The position numbers were made by a program, and so were the translations under genes. A DNA stretch of 64,000 nucleotides from Larix kaempferi (Eukaryota; Streptophyta; Pinopsida; Pinales; Pinaceae), in contig BSBM01000140.1 in NCBI GenBank assembly GCA_027924585.1, positions 3,922,001 to 3,986,000 on the forward strand. Reading direction: 5' to 3'. The notes under the pieces are model-generated. The model saw only the letters and a list, made by a program, of their open reading frames with translations, ran no database searches and had not been told where the DNA came from. Each line of letters begins with the position of its first letter. The stretch's first letter is position 1. Positions 45,169 through 56,011 of the stretch are shown one piece after another.

Positions 45169-45745
45169 TTATATACAAAGATTTGAGCAACAATATTCAG
45201 TGACAATTTTTGAAAGGAATGCATCCTGATCAATTCCAAGATTGTAAGGTACTGAGCTTGAATTTATTTCATAAATTTTAGTTCCATCTTTCCAATTTAT
45301 GGAATTGTATGGCCTTGTTCCATTACCTTTAACATTTGTATATTCACAATGGGGAGTACCTGGAAGGACCATCTGTAAAGGACATTCTTCAAAAATATTC
45401 CAAATGTTGACCATGTATTCATCTGCGTTTTTCTTAGTATAACATCCAAATGAAAATCATTGAGGTCAAGAAAATTGTTTGCAGGCCATCTTACAAAAGA
45501 GCCTTCAAATACAACACAATCCTCACAATTGCAGAAGGCTTTATGAACTAAAATACCAAACTCACTAACATCTAGTGGTTTGAATAGTACAATGTCTCCT
45601 TCAAAATCACTTGACACCATTCCCCGAGTGAAACATAATGTGTCTTTAAAGAACATTTATGTATCAAATTAATTTCTCTCCCACAAACTTGATATTGTGA
45701 TTTTGGCTGAATACTTTCAAGATAGTTTCAGATTGATTATGATCG
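45169..45745 (-). pseudogene. Unidentified protein-coding fragment, minus strand, truncated by H1
   Basis: Consecutive minus frames chain with small shifts: a piece near 45745-45660 (FDHNQSETILKVF, IKFVGEKLI), then 45656-45297 (CFTRGMVSSDFEGDIVLFKP, HKAFCNCEDCVVFEGSFVRW), then 45414-45169 (WNIFEECPLQMVLPGTPHCE, SINWKDGTKIYEINSSSVPY), ending in a stop at 45169. Together about 190 residues with balanced, non-repetitive composition and clustered cysteines. I recognise no transposon domain and cannot name the family. The breakpoint with H1 at about 45750 removes the upstream part. It is probably a broken exon of a host gene. Confidence 0.5.
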
Positions 45746-47260
45746 AAATTGTTTTCAACTTGCCCCATCTTATGGGATTTTGCTGAACTTTGGATGCAGT
45801 TTTCAGTTAATGGGAAAAAACACATGTTTTTGGGATTTCTACTAGGTTCTCTCTACATCATCAGTTCACATCAACTGGAAAAGATCCTTAAGAAGAATTC
45901 ACATGGTGTCATCGCTCAGCTCCATTCCATTCAGATTCACCCATCAACGATCTCCACTACTCCCTTGGATAGATATGCAGGTGTCTTTGCTGAACTAGTG
46001 GAATTGCCTCCTTTTAGAGACCTTTCCAGTAAGAATTTAGCCACCTCTACATCTGAGAAGGAAATGATGGATATTTTGCTTGTAGTACGGAAGTGGTAGC
46101 CATACCTATTAGGGAATTATTTCTGCATCAAGACTGATCACCAGAATCTGAAAATTTTCCTGGAACAAAAGGTGTCCTCCCCAACACACCTGAAATGGGT
46201 TAGCAAAATCATGGGTTATTTATGCCTATGAGATCACTTACAAGAAGGGTAAGCAAAATATGGTGGCAGATGCTCTTTCTCGCACATTTGATGACCGATT
46301 TTCTCTTTCAACTATTTCTATGTTGTTCCAAATTGGTTGCAATCTATTCAATAGGGCTATGTCTTCTATGAACTCCATGCTTCTCCATCGCCATCACCGG
46401 GGTGTTCCTCAAAACGTATGAGTGGGAACAATATAACTTCTTTTCAAAGGGACTGAAAATGACAATTCAACAGATGGTGGCTGAATGTGATACTTTCCAG
46501 GTCAACAACGGTGAAACGACAAACCTTCCTAGATTTGTTGAATCATTTCCCATCCCTACACGAATTTGGATAGATATTTCTATGGATTTAATTGAAGGGA
46601 TACAGTGGTACAATACTGCATCTAAAATTACTCCAAATGAAGCAATCTATGGTCAGGCACCACCAGTTCTTTTTCCATACACCCTCAACAGTTCACAAGT
46701 TCCATAAATTGACTCGGTTCTTCGAAACCGAGATCATATTCTTTACATTTTGTAGGACAATATTCACATGGAAAGAACTCGAATGCAACAACAAACTGAT
46801 CAACACCATTCTGAGCACACTTTTCAAGCAGGTTATATGGTTTTTCATTGTCTAAAACCTTTCAAGAAATCCTCCCTGAAACTCAAAGGGCACCATAAGC
46901 TCTCTCCAAAGTTCTATGGGCCCTATAAGGTTGTTCATAATATTGGGTTTGTTGCTTATCAATTGGAACTTCCTACTTCATCCTGCATTCATCCAGTATT
47001 TCATGTCTCTTGTATGACGAAAGTGCTTGGCACCAACATCAGAGGAAAAACTATTTTACCACAACTGGATAATGAAGGATCCATCCTTTTGTAGTTGGAG
47101 GTCATCCTCAATAAGCGCACTTTCCAACTTCGCTCTCGATCTATCACAGGGGTATTAATTCAGTGGCATGGAATGCAACCAGAGGATGCTACATGGGAAT
47201 CACTCCTTCAGATTCAACAACAATTTCCATATCTAAAGCTTTGAGGACAAAGATTTTTCT

Positions 47261-47272
47261 AAGGGGAGGGGA
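47261..47272 (+). promoter_or_regulatory. H1 polypurine tract
   Basis: AAGGGGAGGGGA directly abuts the LTR start TGTAAGGAAC. Confidence 0.85.
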
Positions 47273-47656
47273 TGTAAGGAACTTGTGTCTACTTTTTTAG
47301 TATATTGTTGTTGGACGGATATGCTTTCAAAGTCATCCCATAGTATTATATGTTTGTATTCGTCCATAATGTTATTTGTTCCATGGTATTGATCCATAGT
47401 ATTGGACACATATGCTTTGTACGTCATCCTGTAGTATTATATGTCCCATGGTATTGATCCATAGTATCAGCGGATAGAATTAGTATATAAGTACGTGTTG
47501 AGGCCCATGAAGGCATCGAGAAGTTATTTGTACTGAGCTTCCTCAAAGGAGGCCCCCCCCCCTCGAAGTGTCCGGTGATCAATAAATCGATTCTAAGTTC
47601 TATTATTTCTAATATCTCATGTATTTTCATTAATTAATTGTTGCAGGTTCCTCACA
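47273..47656 (+). repeat. H1 3' LTR (384 bp)
   Basis: TGTAAGGAAC ... GGTTCCTCACA. Inside, short phrases around GGTATTGACCCATAGTATT recur two or three times. It matches the LTRs at 48343, 52158 and 60280. Confidence 0.88.
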
Positions 47657-48342
47657 CAACCAAATCCATAGTTTTATACCAAGGTCTTTGCTCTCCTTGC
47701 TCCTCCTTTGGTTCGTTCAACTCTCTTACAACTCCACTATCCCCTTCTACACATGGGGATATACTTTTTCACGTCTCTTATGAATCCTGCAACTCGTTTC
47801 AGCTTATGGAGAACTTCTTGAACACCAACAACCTTCTCTGGTACCAATCTGTTGGATAGGCAGGGGATCTTATGCTCACAAAAGGAACACAAGAGACACA
47901 CAACTCAAGCTGATATAAATATTCAATGGGAGCTTCCAAGCTCTTCTTCATTAACACAAAACTCACTCTCTTACATCTGCTGAAAACATACTTCATACAT
48001 ATCTGAAATTCAGAACTAGATGGGGAAGTTTCCCGCATTAACTAATCTACCTGTATTTAAACCTATCACTTCTAATATTAGTGTTTGTAAAGAGCCCAGG
48101 TTAATTCTATAAGTAACATACTGACTTGTTTACATAGATCAGTGGGAGAAATTACTCCTTCTTAGTGGCTGCATCCCCTTTGAGTTTGGCATTGATTTTA
48201 GTGTGCAATGATATTTTTTTGCTATATGGTGATGGAAATGGTTCTTCCCATACATTAGACAGCAAGCATTAGAAATGGTTAAGTTTGATGTCAAACGCTC
48301 CATATACATCTGTTAGATGGAAAACATAACCCATTAGGTTAA
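47657..48342 (-). repeat. Remnant 5' LTR and primer site of another minus-strand element
   Basis: On the minus strand TGGTACCAGAGAAGG (47846-47832) resembles an iMet primer site with one change, three bases after sequence ending ATCCAACA (47850). That implies a 5' LTR running from 47850 rightwards. Its outer end is not clear and H2 follows at 48343. Internal sequence left of 47832 is lost. No coding evidence. Confidence 0.45.
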
Positions 48343-48715
48343 TGTTAGGAACTTGTGTCAACCGTTCTCTTTACTTTCATAGTATATTGTTGTTGGACGC
48401 ATATGATTTGTAAGTCGTCGCGTAGTATTTGTTGATCCATATTTTGTATAGGCCACGGTATTGAGCCATAGTATTGGACGCATATGATTTGTAAGTCGTC
48501 CTGTAGTATTATATGTTCCATGGTATTGACCCATAGTATTGGGCACATACTTAGTATATAACTGCGTGTTCAGGCCAATGAAGGCACCATGAAGTTATTT
48601 GTATGAATTTTTCTCAAAGGAGGTTTCCCCCTCGAAGTGGCCTGTAATCAATAAAAATATTCTTTGATCTGGTATATCGTGTATTTCATCAATTAATTGT
48701 TGTAGGTTCCTCGCA
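48343..48715 (+). repeat. H2 5' LTR (373 bp)
   Basis: TGTTAGGAAC ... GGTTCCTCGCA. A TATA-like AGTATATAA lies near 48550 and an AATAAAAATA polyadenylation-like signal near 48650. Confidence 0.9.
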
Positions 48716-48717
48716 TC

Positions 48718-48729
48718 TGGTATTAGAGC
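48718..48729 (+). promoter_or_regulatory. H2 primer-binding site
   Basis: TGGTATTAGAGC, one change (C to T) from the iMet type TGGTATCAGAGC, two bases after the LTR. Confidence 0.88.
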
Positions 48730-49174
48730 ACTTTCTTGGGCTCGTTGGGTGGAATTTCTCCCCAAAACAATTTCGCATCCATATTTGATCCTATCAATTG
48801 CAGGTTCAGATCTGGGAATTATCCCTATCCGGTTAACTGTGGGAAGTACTTCGGAATAACCCCTAAAACTCGTTGTGAGGAGTACCATAGGAACCCTGAA
48901 ATAGTTGGCCCATTGAGAGGACCTATTAGTGAAAATGGCAACGACCCCTACCTGATTGACTAGTTCCCACTCGTGAGGTAAACCAAGAGTTGTCGGTTGT
49001 GGCAAAGAGGTTATTAGTTTTACCTGAGCCGTGGAGTGAGGAGTACTGCCCCAATACGCAAGCCGTTAGACATCATTGGTAGCCGAGTGAATCCCTTGAT
49101 CATTTAGGAAGCCGTACTTACCCCGGGTCCATATATATTTTCAGCTGATAAATCATAGATTACATTTGTCCTGA

Positions 49175-49280
49175 ACTGTTGCCGATCACTTCCACGTCAT
49201 TTCATATCCATCCCGATCACTTCCGTGCCTTTGCAGATCCATGCCGAAAACTTCCGCACCATTGCAGATCCATTCTAAAA
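49175..49280 (+). repeat. Short tandem repeats in the H2 leader
   Basis: Phrases like GATCACTTCC(A/G)(C/T)G and CCATGCCGA / CAGATCCAT alternate about three times. The matching part of H3 (61085-61275) has more units, so copy number varies between elements. Confidence 0.7.
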
Positions 49281-49760
49281 AAATAAATAAATAAAATTAT
49301 GTTTTTTCGCCATATCTCCTTTGTTTTACATCAGTTTCCCTTGAAAATTCGCTGCCACCCCTGCAATCCCATTCTGCAACTTTCATTACTAAGGACCCTA
49401 TCCCAAATTTCACTTCCCAAATCGAGAAATCTCACATTTGTCTATTTTCAGGGTTTGCCATAACTTTTTCGATTTTCATCCAATTGCCTTCAAATTTTTC
49501 CATAGTGTTCATTTCATATTTCTGCTTCTTTGTCCCTCTCTGACACATTTTCCCATTCCTTCACCTCACTTCTGAAATCCTCATTTTATCCTTCCCTGTC
49601 CATTCAAAAGGTGTGCAAAACCTAGTCAAACCCCAATTACCAATCAGAGTTTTTCCGAAATCCAAATTTTCCTTTACCAAAATAGTTTCTATTTTTTTTT
49701 CTACTCATTCACAAAAAAAAACTTATGGTTATGGTTGTCACCCACGTAGGATCACAAATC

Positions 49761-51075
49761 ATGGATGAAGAACTTGCAACCCTTGAAACCAAACTCCAAG
49801 ATCTTGATGAAAAAATTCTCAGCCTCCATATTCAGCATTCAGCCATGAACAATAAACGACAGCCATAATCTTCTACAGACATTGGGTTCTCTTCTTCGAG
49901 CAATTTTTGTGGGCCGAAGCTCAATTTTTCTCGCTTCAATCATAATGATCTGACTAGATGGATATATCGGGAAAAACAATATTTCATTCTGCATCATAGT
50001 TTTGATGTCCACAAAGTTCCACTTGCATCCTTTCATTTGGAATAGGAAGCCCTTCAATAGTACCGTTGGTACATCAAATCTCATGACAAGCTAAACATGA
50101 CATATTTTTTCCAACTCCTTTTGCAACGGATTGGTTCTAGTGCTTTTGATGAATTCACAGGAGCACTCACTAAACTTTGCCAAATTGGCACTGTGAGAGA
50201 GTATCAGACAGAATTTGAGAAACTGACCAATCACACATAAGGCTTGTCTGATGAATTCTACAAGAGTTGTTTTATCAGTGGTCTCAAGGATGAAATCCAC
50301 TCATAGATTAAAATGTTTTGTCCCAACACAATGATGGAATTCCTAGGGTTGGCTAAGTTGGCGGAGGATAAGATCACATCCCAACAACCCTCCAAATACA
50401 CTAGTGTTCCATTCAGAAATATGGTTTCCCAACAACCTCCCATCACCCAGTTCTCCGGCCAACTCCTATCAAGCATTTGTCTAAAGTAGAGATGTGAACA
50501 CGTAGAGAAAAAAGGGCCTTGTTATAATTGTGATGAGAAATTCACTCGGGGACATAGATGTGTTGAGCAAAAGCTCTTTTTCTTGGATGTGGATTCTTCT
50601 CCTACCTCTGAACTTGGTGAAGAAGCTCCAAATACAATAGATGATCAGGTCGACATTCAGCAGCTTCCTCTTGCCCCTCCGTCTTAGGATGACCACCCAG
50701 AGATATCTCTCCATGCTTTAGCCGGTGTCACCACCCACAAACAATGCGGTTCAGAGGTTACTTCAAGAAGCTCCCTCTTCCAATACTGATTGATTATGGT
50801 AGCACTCATAAATTCGTTGACCCTCGGATCGCAAAATAGGCTGATTGTTTTATCCATCCTTGCTCCAACTTCGAACTCATGATTGCCAACGGGGGCACCT
50901 TACCTTTCAAGGGGAAGTGTCGCAATATGCGTATTTCTATGGACGATTATACCCTATGCTCTGACATGTTTTCCTTGTCCTTAGGCGGATGTGATGTGGT
51001 TTTAGGTGCTCAATGGTTACGCACACTTGGCCCCATCTTATGGGATTTTTCTGAACTTTGGATATAGTTTTCAGT
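49761..51075 (+). pseudogene. H2 gag and protease
   Basis: The ATG at 49761 (MDEELATLETKLQDLDEKIL) opens a gag of the chromovirus type: PKLNFSRFNHNDLTRWIY, FFQLLLQRIGSSAFDEFTG, then the knuckle CYNCDEKFTRGHRC (about 50520). The protease follows with LIDYGSTHKFVDPRIAK (about 50795), where D-Y-G-S replaces D-S/T-G-S/A, and GGCDVVLGAQWLRTLGPILW. About eight nonsense codons are present but few frameshifts. Minus-strand frames here (50084-49839 and 50714-50481) are shadows. Confidence 0.87.
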
Positions 51076-52157
51076 TAATGGGAAAAAACACACATTTATG
51101 GGCTTGCAACCAAGGTCTCTCTGCATCATCAGATAACATCACCTGGAAAAGATCCTTAAGAATAATTCACATGGTGTCATCGCTCAACTCCATTCCATTC
51201 AGATGCACCCATCAACAGTCTCCACTACTCACTTGGATAGATATGCAGGTGTCTTTGCTGAACCAACAGAATTTCCGCCTTCAAGAGACCTTTCCGGTAA
51301 GAATTTAGTAGCGTTTACATCTAAGAAGGAAATGATGGCTATTTTGCATGCAGTATAGAAGTGGCGGCCATACCTATTAGGGAATTATTTCTGCATCAAG
51401 ACTAATCACAAGAGTCTGAAAAAATTCCTAGAACAATGGGTCTCCTACCAAGCACACCTTAAATGGGTTAGCCAACTCATGGGTTATGCCTCTGAGATCA
51501 CTTACAAGAAGAGTAAGGAAAATCTCGTGGCGGATTCTTCTTCTCGCACATTTGATGACCCAGTTTTTCTTTCATTTATTTCTATGCTTGTTCCAAATTG
51601 GTTACAATCTGTTCAACAGGGCTATGTCTTCTATGAACTCCATGCTTATCCATCGGTAGGGCACTGTGGGTTCCTCCAAAGGTATGACTTGGAATAGTGT
51701 AACTTCTTTTGGCAGGGACTGAAAATTACAATTCAACAGATGGTGGCTGAATGTGATACTTGCTAGGTCAACAAGGGTAAAACGACACTCCTTTTGGGAT
51801 TGTTCGAACCCTTTCCCATTCCTACACAGATTTGGACAGATATTTCTATGGATTTCCTTGAAGGGCTCCGGTGGTACAATATCACATCTAAAATGACTTC
51901 ATATAAAGCAATCTATGCTTAGGCACTGCCAGTTCTTCTTCCATACACCCTCAGCAGTTCACTAGTTCAGGCAATTTACTCGGTTCTTCGAAATCACGAT
52001 CAGATTCTTCTAATTTTGCACGAAAATCTTCACATGGCAAGAATTCGAATCAACCAACAATCCGATCAACACCGTTTTGAGCGCACTTTTCAAGCAGGTG
52101 ATATGATTCTTCTTCGTCTACGGCCTTCCAAGCAATCCTCCCTAAAACTCAAAAGGC
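51076..52157 (+). pseudogene. H2 RNase H and integrase remnants
   Basis: After a spacer, RDLSGKNLVAFTSKKEMMAI joins pre-RT sequence directly to RNase H, which continues KWRPYLLGNYFCIKTNHKSL and ITYKKSKENLVADSSSR. The integrase zinc region (HCGF ... CDTC) follows, then PIPTQIWTDISMDFLEG joined to RWYNITSKMTSYKAIYA, so the D-D-E core is missing. The C-terminal domain (FQAGDMILLRLRPSK) is cut at about 52157 by the 3' LTR. Confidence 0.87.
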
Positions 52158-52470
52158 GTCACATTTTCGTCCCATAGTATTTGTTGATCCATAGTTTGTA
52201 TTAGCCCATGGTATTGACCCATAGTATTGGACGCATATGCTTTGTACTTGTCATCCTGTAGTATTATATGTTCCATGGTATTGACCCATAGTATTGGGCA
52301 TAGAATTAGTATATAAGTTCGTGTTGAGGCCAATGAAGGCACTGTGAAGTTATTTGTATTGAGCTTGCTCAAAGGAGGTTTCCCCCTCGAAGTGGCCCAC
52401 AATACATAAAAATATTATGTGATCTGATATATCGTGTATTTCATCAATTAATTGTTGCAGGTTCCTCACA
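52158..52470 (+). repeat. H2 3' LTR, shortened at its 5' side (about 313 bp)
   Basis: It matches the LTR family from CGTCCCATAGTATTTGTTG onward and ends GGTTCCTCACA at 52470. About the first 60-80 bp are missing. Confidence 0.85.
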
Positions 52471-53989
52471 ATTAATATCTTAATCTCTTTTTAATCTTCT
52501 TCTTAATCTCTCATTAAAAAGCAAATCTCTTTTTAATCTTCTTCTTAATCTCTCATTAAAAAGCAATAGTCATTTACCTTGTTTACTTCCCACCCTAGAT
52601 AAGCATTAGACCGTGGTAAAGGAGGAAGCTAGTTCGTTGATTGTCAATTTTGAGACTAATCTTGCAGCATGCAAAAATAGGGATGCCTTCGCATAATAAA
52701 GTCGTTGTTCAAAGCACGATGTGTTATTCCAAAATTTTCAAGCAAATGATCGAACCCAAGCCAAACCCATTTGAGAGCCTTCATTGCACTAAATACATGA
52801 GCTTATGTTTAAAATTATTCTAGGCTCTAATCTAAGTAAGAATGCTACTCAAAGCGATCGACATGAAATCAATATCCAATATTGGCAAATACAAGGTGTG
52901 AGGTAACCTCGGGAACTACTTGTGAATCGATGGTTTGATTACAAGAATTAAGGTAGTGAGTCTAATGCAAAGGAAATGATAAATATTAAACTTCAAATTT
53001 TCTCTATACCTAAAAGTTCCTAATGCATACTATGACTAATATATATAATTATTTTTACAGCAATATGTGTTTATATCATAGAATTTTGGGTGGATTACCA
53101 TCTACGCTTTTCCTATATTGAAGGAGAGTGGTATAAGTGTACTGTTCACATTGATTTTAATGCCATAGTTCAAAATTCAAAATAAACAATTATAATTATA
53201 TATAATATATATAAAATAATTGATAGCTAATGCATACATAACTTGCGGATGCATACATAATTTACTTATGCATGGATAACTCGTAGCTCTTTACAGGTAG
53301 TGACAGACAACCCGTTTAACAAAAGAAGATAATTGGTAATTGAGACATAGACAATAGGTGATTACAACTAAACACGGAGAACACTTAACATATACTTTAT
53401 TCATTGTACTTAACTTGTAACCTATTAATGTTCACCAGCCACTTGAACCAAAGTCAAGTGACTGTTCTAGTATGTAAAAATTATTTTAGCTGACAAAAAA
53501 ATTAGTTTCTTTTCTCCATGATTGAAAGGATAAAATTGTTAAGGATAAAATTGTTATACTTAACTAATGTTCTTTCAATCAAAATATGAAAATGAAATAT
53601 ATTTACTACTTGGAGTTCTCTTGAATATTTGTGTTAAAAAGAACAATAGACTCTGATAGATTTGCAATGCATTCTGCTTTATGTCTTAAGGGTATTGATG
53701 TCAAATTTCTGCAAAGACGAGAAAACCATGCAAGTTGGCATTCGTATTTTTTATGTCTGTAAAGAAGTCGTTACAATGCACCTCTATTCGGTTTTAAAAC
53801 TGTTATTGAAAAACTAGAAAAGCTCTATTATTAATGCACGAGCATATAAAGCGGTGTTCACAATGGGAAAAAATAAATCTTTTACAGGTTGCTGTGTTGG
53901 CATGTTGCATTATTCATGGTATATCATGTTCACACTCATACCGTGTGTTGGCATTCGTTTCTTTTCTGTATCTGGTATTTTTGGGCTGA
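52471..53989. other. Anonymous AT-rich sequence
   Basis: A near-perfect tandem duplication of about 42 bp (TTTTAATCTTCTTCTTAATC then TCTCATTAAAAAGCAA) lies at 52483-52567. Otherwise no gene or element recognised. The plus frame 53854-54099 (hydrophobic, two possible membrane stretches) overlaps sequence conserved with 11.5-11.64 kb only at its 3' end, and I do not call it. Confidence 0.5.
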
Positions 53990-54124
53990 TATTTATTGAA
54001 TTGATTGGCTTTTCTATTGTATGGAACGAGAACATCAAGCATATCAAACATGCAATTTTAGGTATATCCCGAAAAGAAAAATCAAAGCCAAAATTATAGG
54101 TGAATATTCATAGAAGAATAAAAG

Positions 54125-54652
54125 TTAACAGTCATTTGCAACTGGAAATTTGTATCGGCAGATTGGACATGTGTGTCCGGTGTCGAGCCATTGTTTTATG
54201 CAACTCTTGTGAAACAGATGGCGGCATGGCAGTTGACGGGCCTTCTCATCCACTTTAAATGCTTCCTGGCATATTGTGCATGATGAGTTGACACTACTAT
54301 TATTGCTAATATCTGAGTCTGAAATGATTATGCGATCTAGCTCATAGAAAACCGTTTGATCTGCTGGTCGGAATAATACTTGAGATTCTGTGTTCGGCAT
54401 ATTACCAGTTACAGCTGTTTCTCCAATATGAAGAGCTTCTTCTACGATTCCTTCCAGAGTTTCGAAGTGTTCGTCCCGAGTTTCACGAATTCGCCTTAAC
54501 CTATTCCGAATCACTGTTCTATGACCTGTGAACTGATTCAAACCTCGTGCTATCTCCTCAACAAGTCTCTCTCTTCTGCTATTATCCCGTCTCCTACGCC
54601 TATTACTCCTTCGTTCTCCAGCGCTTTGTTCAGGTCGGCTTTGTCCTTCCAT
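54125..54652 (-). CDS. RING-H2 finger protein, probable E3 ubiquitin ligase (copy 3, intact frame)
   Basis: An intact 175-residue frame. I chose the ATG at 54652 (MEGQSRPEQSAGERRSNR) because it sits in the context GACACGGAAATGG shared by all three copies. The open frame extends 14 codons further upstream without support. Residues 14-30 are very Arg-rich (possible nuclear signal), about 25-80 look helical, and 125-165 form a canonical C3H2C3 RING: C125, C128, C143, H145, H148, C151, C162, C165 (CTICQE, LPCRHLFHKSC, CPIC). Such proteins recruit an E2 and ubiquitinate targets. No membrane segment. The leader segment conserved before copies 1 and 2 is deleted here. TATATAAAAG (54685-54676) is only 24-33 bp upstream, so expression is doubtful. 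Single exon as seen. Confidence 0.85.
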   Translation of the reverse strand: MEGQSRPEQSAGERRSNRRRRRDNSRRERLVEEIARGLNQFTGHRTVIRNRLRRIRETRDEHFETLEGIVEEALHIGETAVTGNMPNTESQVLFRPADQTVFYELDRIIISDSDISNNSSVNSSCTICQEAFKVDEKARQLPCRHLFHKSCIKQWLDTGHTCPICRYKFPVANDC

Positions 54653-55311
54653 TTCCGTGTCAAAAATATAGATTACTTTTATATAGATTACCATTAATAT
54701 TTTAAAGTATAATTTATAATTTATTTACTCACTTCGTGTTTTCTTAGAGTAGTTTAATGACATAATGTGCACCGAGTTAATGAAAAAATGGAAGTTACAT
54801 TTCTTATAAATGTTTGACTTTTTATAACAAACATAACATTAATATTTGAAAATTTGAAAAAAACTTTTCTTTTTATGGTGATCTACTAGCTATTTTTCAA
54901 GCTCTACACAATGGTGCACATCGTTTTAGGTAATTATGATCTCTACTTATGATTTAAAAAATAGATACTAGGACCTCCATGACATTCATTTAACAAACCT
55001 TAATGGTTATTTTGGAAATCATATATGGGATCTATTCATAATTAAAGGTATTTAATGAATCACAATGGAAAATATTCGACATTACGTAATACAAAGAAGT
55101 TTTAAAAATGGTTAAATTGCAATGATGCAACAAGATGCCGTATTGTCATTTCCATCTCTAAAGATCAAAAATTTCATATTTAGACCCTAGATACATATAA
55201 GGATGCATGGTTCAAGTACAAACAACTCCTCACATGATTTTAGTAGCAGGAAACTAATATGGATGCATGGCAAGGGGTGAAGTGCAGATGGCCCATATTT
55301 GATATGAATAT

Positions 55312-55905
55312 TGATCCATATCGCAGTTGGCATTGTTGTCGAATGCCGACACCTACTGTGACAAGCCATTCTCGACACAAATCTGACGAGCTTTGAGTTC
55401 GACCCTGCTTCGACACACTTCGTGACTTTGACACAACTTTGGCAAGTTGTCGAACTGCGACATGACTTTGACACATTCAACGACCTCACAATTTCATGAC
55501 ATCGACATGCAGCATCGACCTGCAACTTGCACAACACCATCTTGTGACATGCGACTGTTGAATGTCAACAGATTGTCTCTCTATCTTCCAGTTGACTGTA
55601 ACGGTTGAACTATCGAATCGTTATAACTTCTTTTGTAACTGAACGTAATGGGAAAGCACCCAAGCATCTCAGAACTCTCTATATAAGCATGTAAACTACT
55701 GTAACATACATCTTATCTTACCTATATGGTTTTCCAAGTATTAGAGATCAATTCACATTCCTACATATTTGTTTGTGTATATTTGTGTTTATCTGCGTAG
55801 TGTATTTTCTGCTTTGCTTCTCATTACTTATGCTTCCATCATAATAGATCCAACTCATTCAGTCGAACTGTTGTCCCCCTCAGCTTCCTGGCACTAAGTG
55901 GATCA
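55312..55905 (+). repeat. G3 5' LTR (594 bp)
   Basis: TGATCCATATCGCAG ... AAGTGGATCA. Its length matches the reassembled G1 LTR (about 596 bp) and is longer than the G2 LTRs (529 bp), so G1/G3 and G2 represent different LTR length variants. Confidence 0.9.
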
Positions 55906-55906
55906 G

Positions 55907-55920
55907 TGGTATTAGAACAG
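55907..55920 (+). promoter_or_regulatory. G3 primer-binding site
   Basis: TGGTATTAGAACAG, iMet type with decay, one base after the LTR. Confidence 0.8.
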
Positions 55921-56011
55921 AATCAAAGCTCATTCAAAGCTTCATCAGAGTGCATCAACTTTGTTCGTACTCAAGTTTTTGGTAGACACTTCCAGTGAAG
56001 TTACCTGACTT

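Larger units (their letters stand above)
45757..47656 (+). mobile_element. Ty3/gypsy H-family copy H1, 5'-truncated, with 3' LTR
   Basis: It begins inside the protease end (CPILWDFAELWMQFSVNGKK), passes a spacer, and shows the same joins as H2: RDLSSKNLATSTSEKEMMDI fuses pre-RT sequence to late RNase H, and DISMDLIEGIQWYNTASKI fuses the first part of integrase to its end. The C-terminus survives best (46768-47094: HHKLSPKFYGPYKVVHNIG), followed by a chromodomain-like end (LIQWHGMQPEDATWESL). A polypurine tract (47261-47272) and LTR (47273-47656) follow. The 5' half is missing. Confidence 0.87.
48343..52470 (+). mobile_element. Ty3/gypsy H-family copy H2 (4128 bp), RT- and integrase-core-deleted
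   Basis: 5' LTR 48343-48715, primer site 48718-48729, leader with short tandem repeats, gag and protease (49761-51075), then RNase H and integrase pieces, and a 5'-shortened 3' LTR (about 52158-52470). Flanks are GTTAA (48338-48342) and ATTAA (52471-52475), a near-match target duplication. The reverse transcriptase and the catalytic core of integrase are absent at the same joins as in H1. A further deletion removes the chromodomain end, polypurine tract and first part of the 3' LTR. Confidence 0.88.

Noticed and set aside
53854-54099. 81-aa hydrophobic plus ORF next to RING copy 3
   Set aside because: Only its 3' end overlaps sequence conserved with the left arm, and the frame is not kept there. 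No family recognised.
54676-54685. TATATAAAAG as promoter of RING copy 3
   Set aside because: Only 24-33 bp before the ATG, so transcription would start at or after the start codon. Copies 1 and 2 place their leader 140-180 bp upstream.
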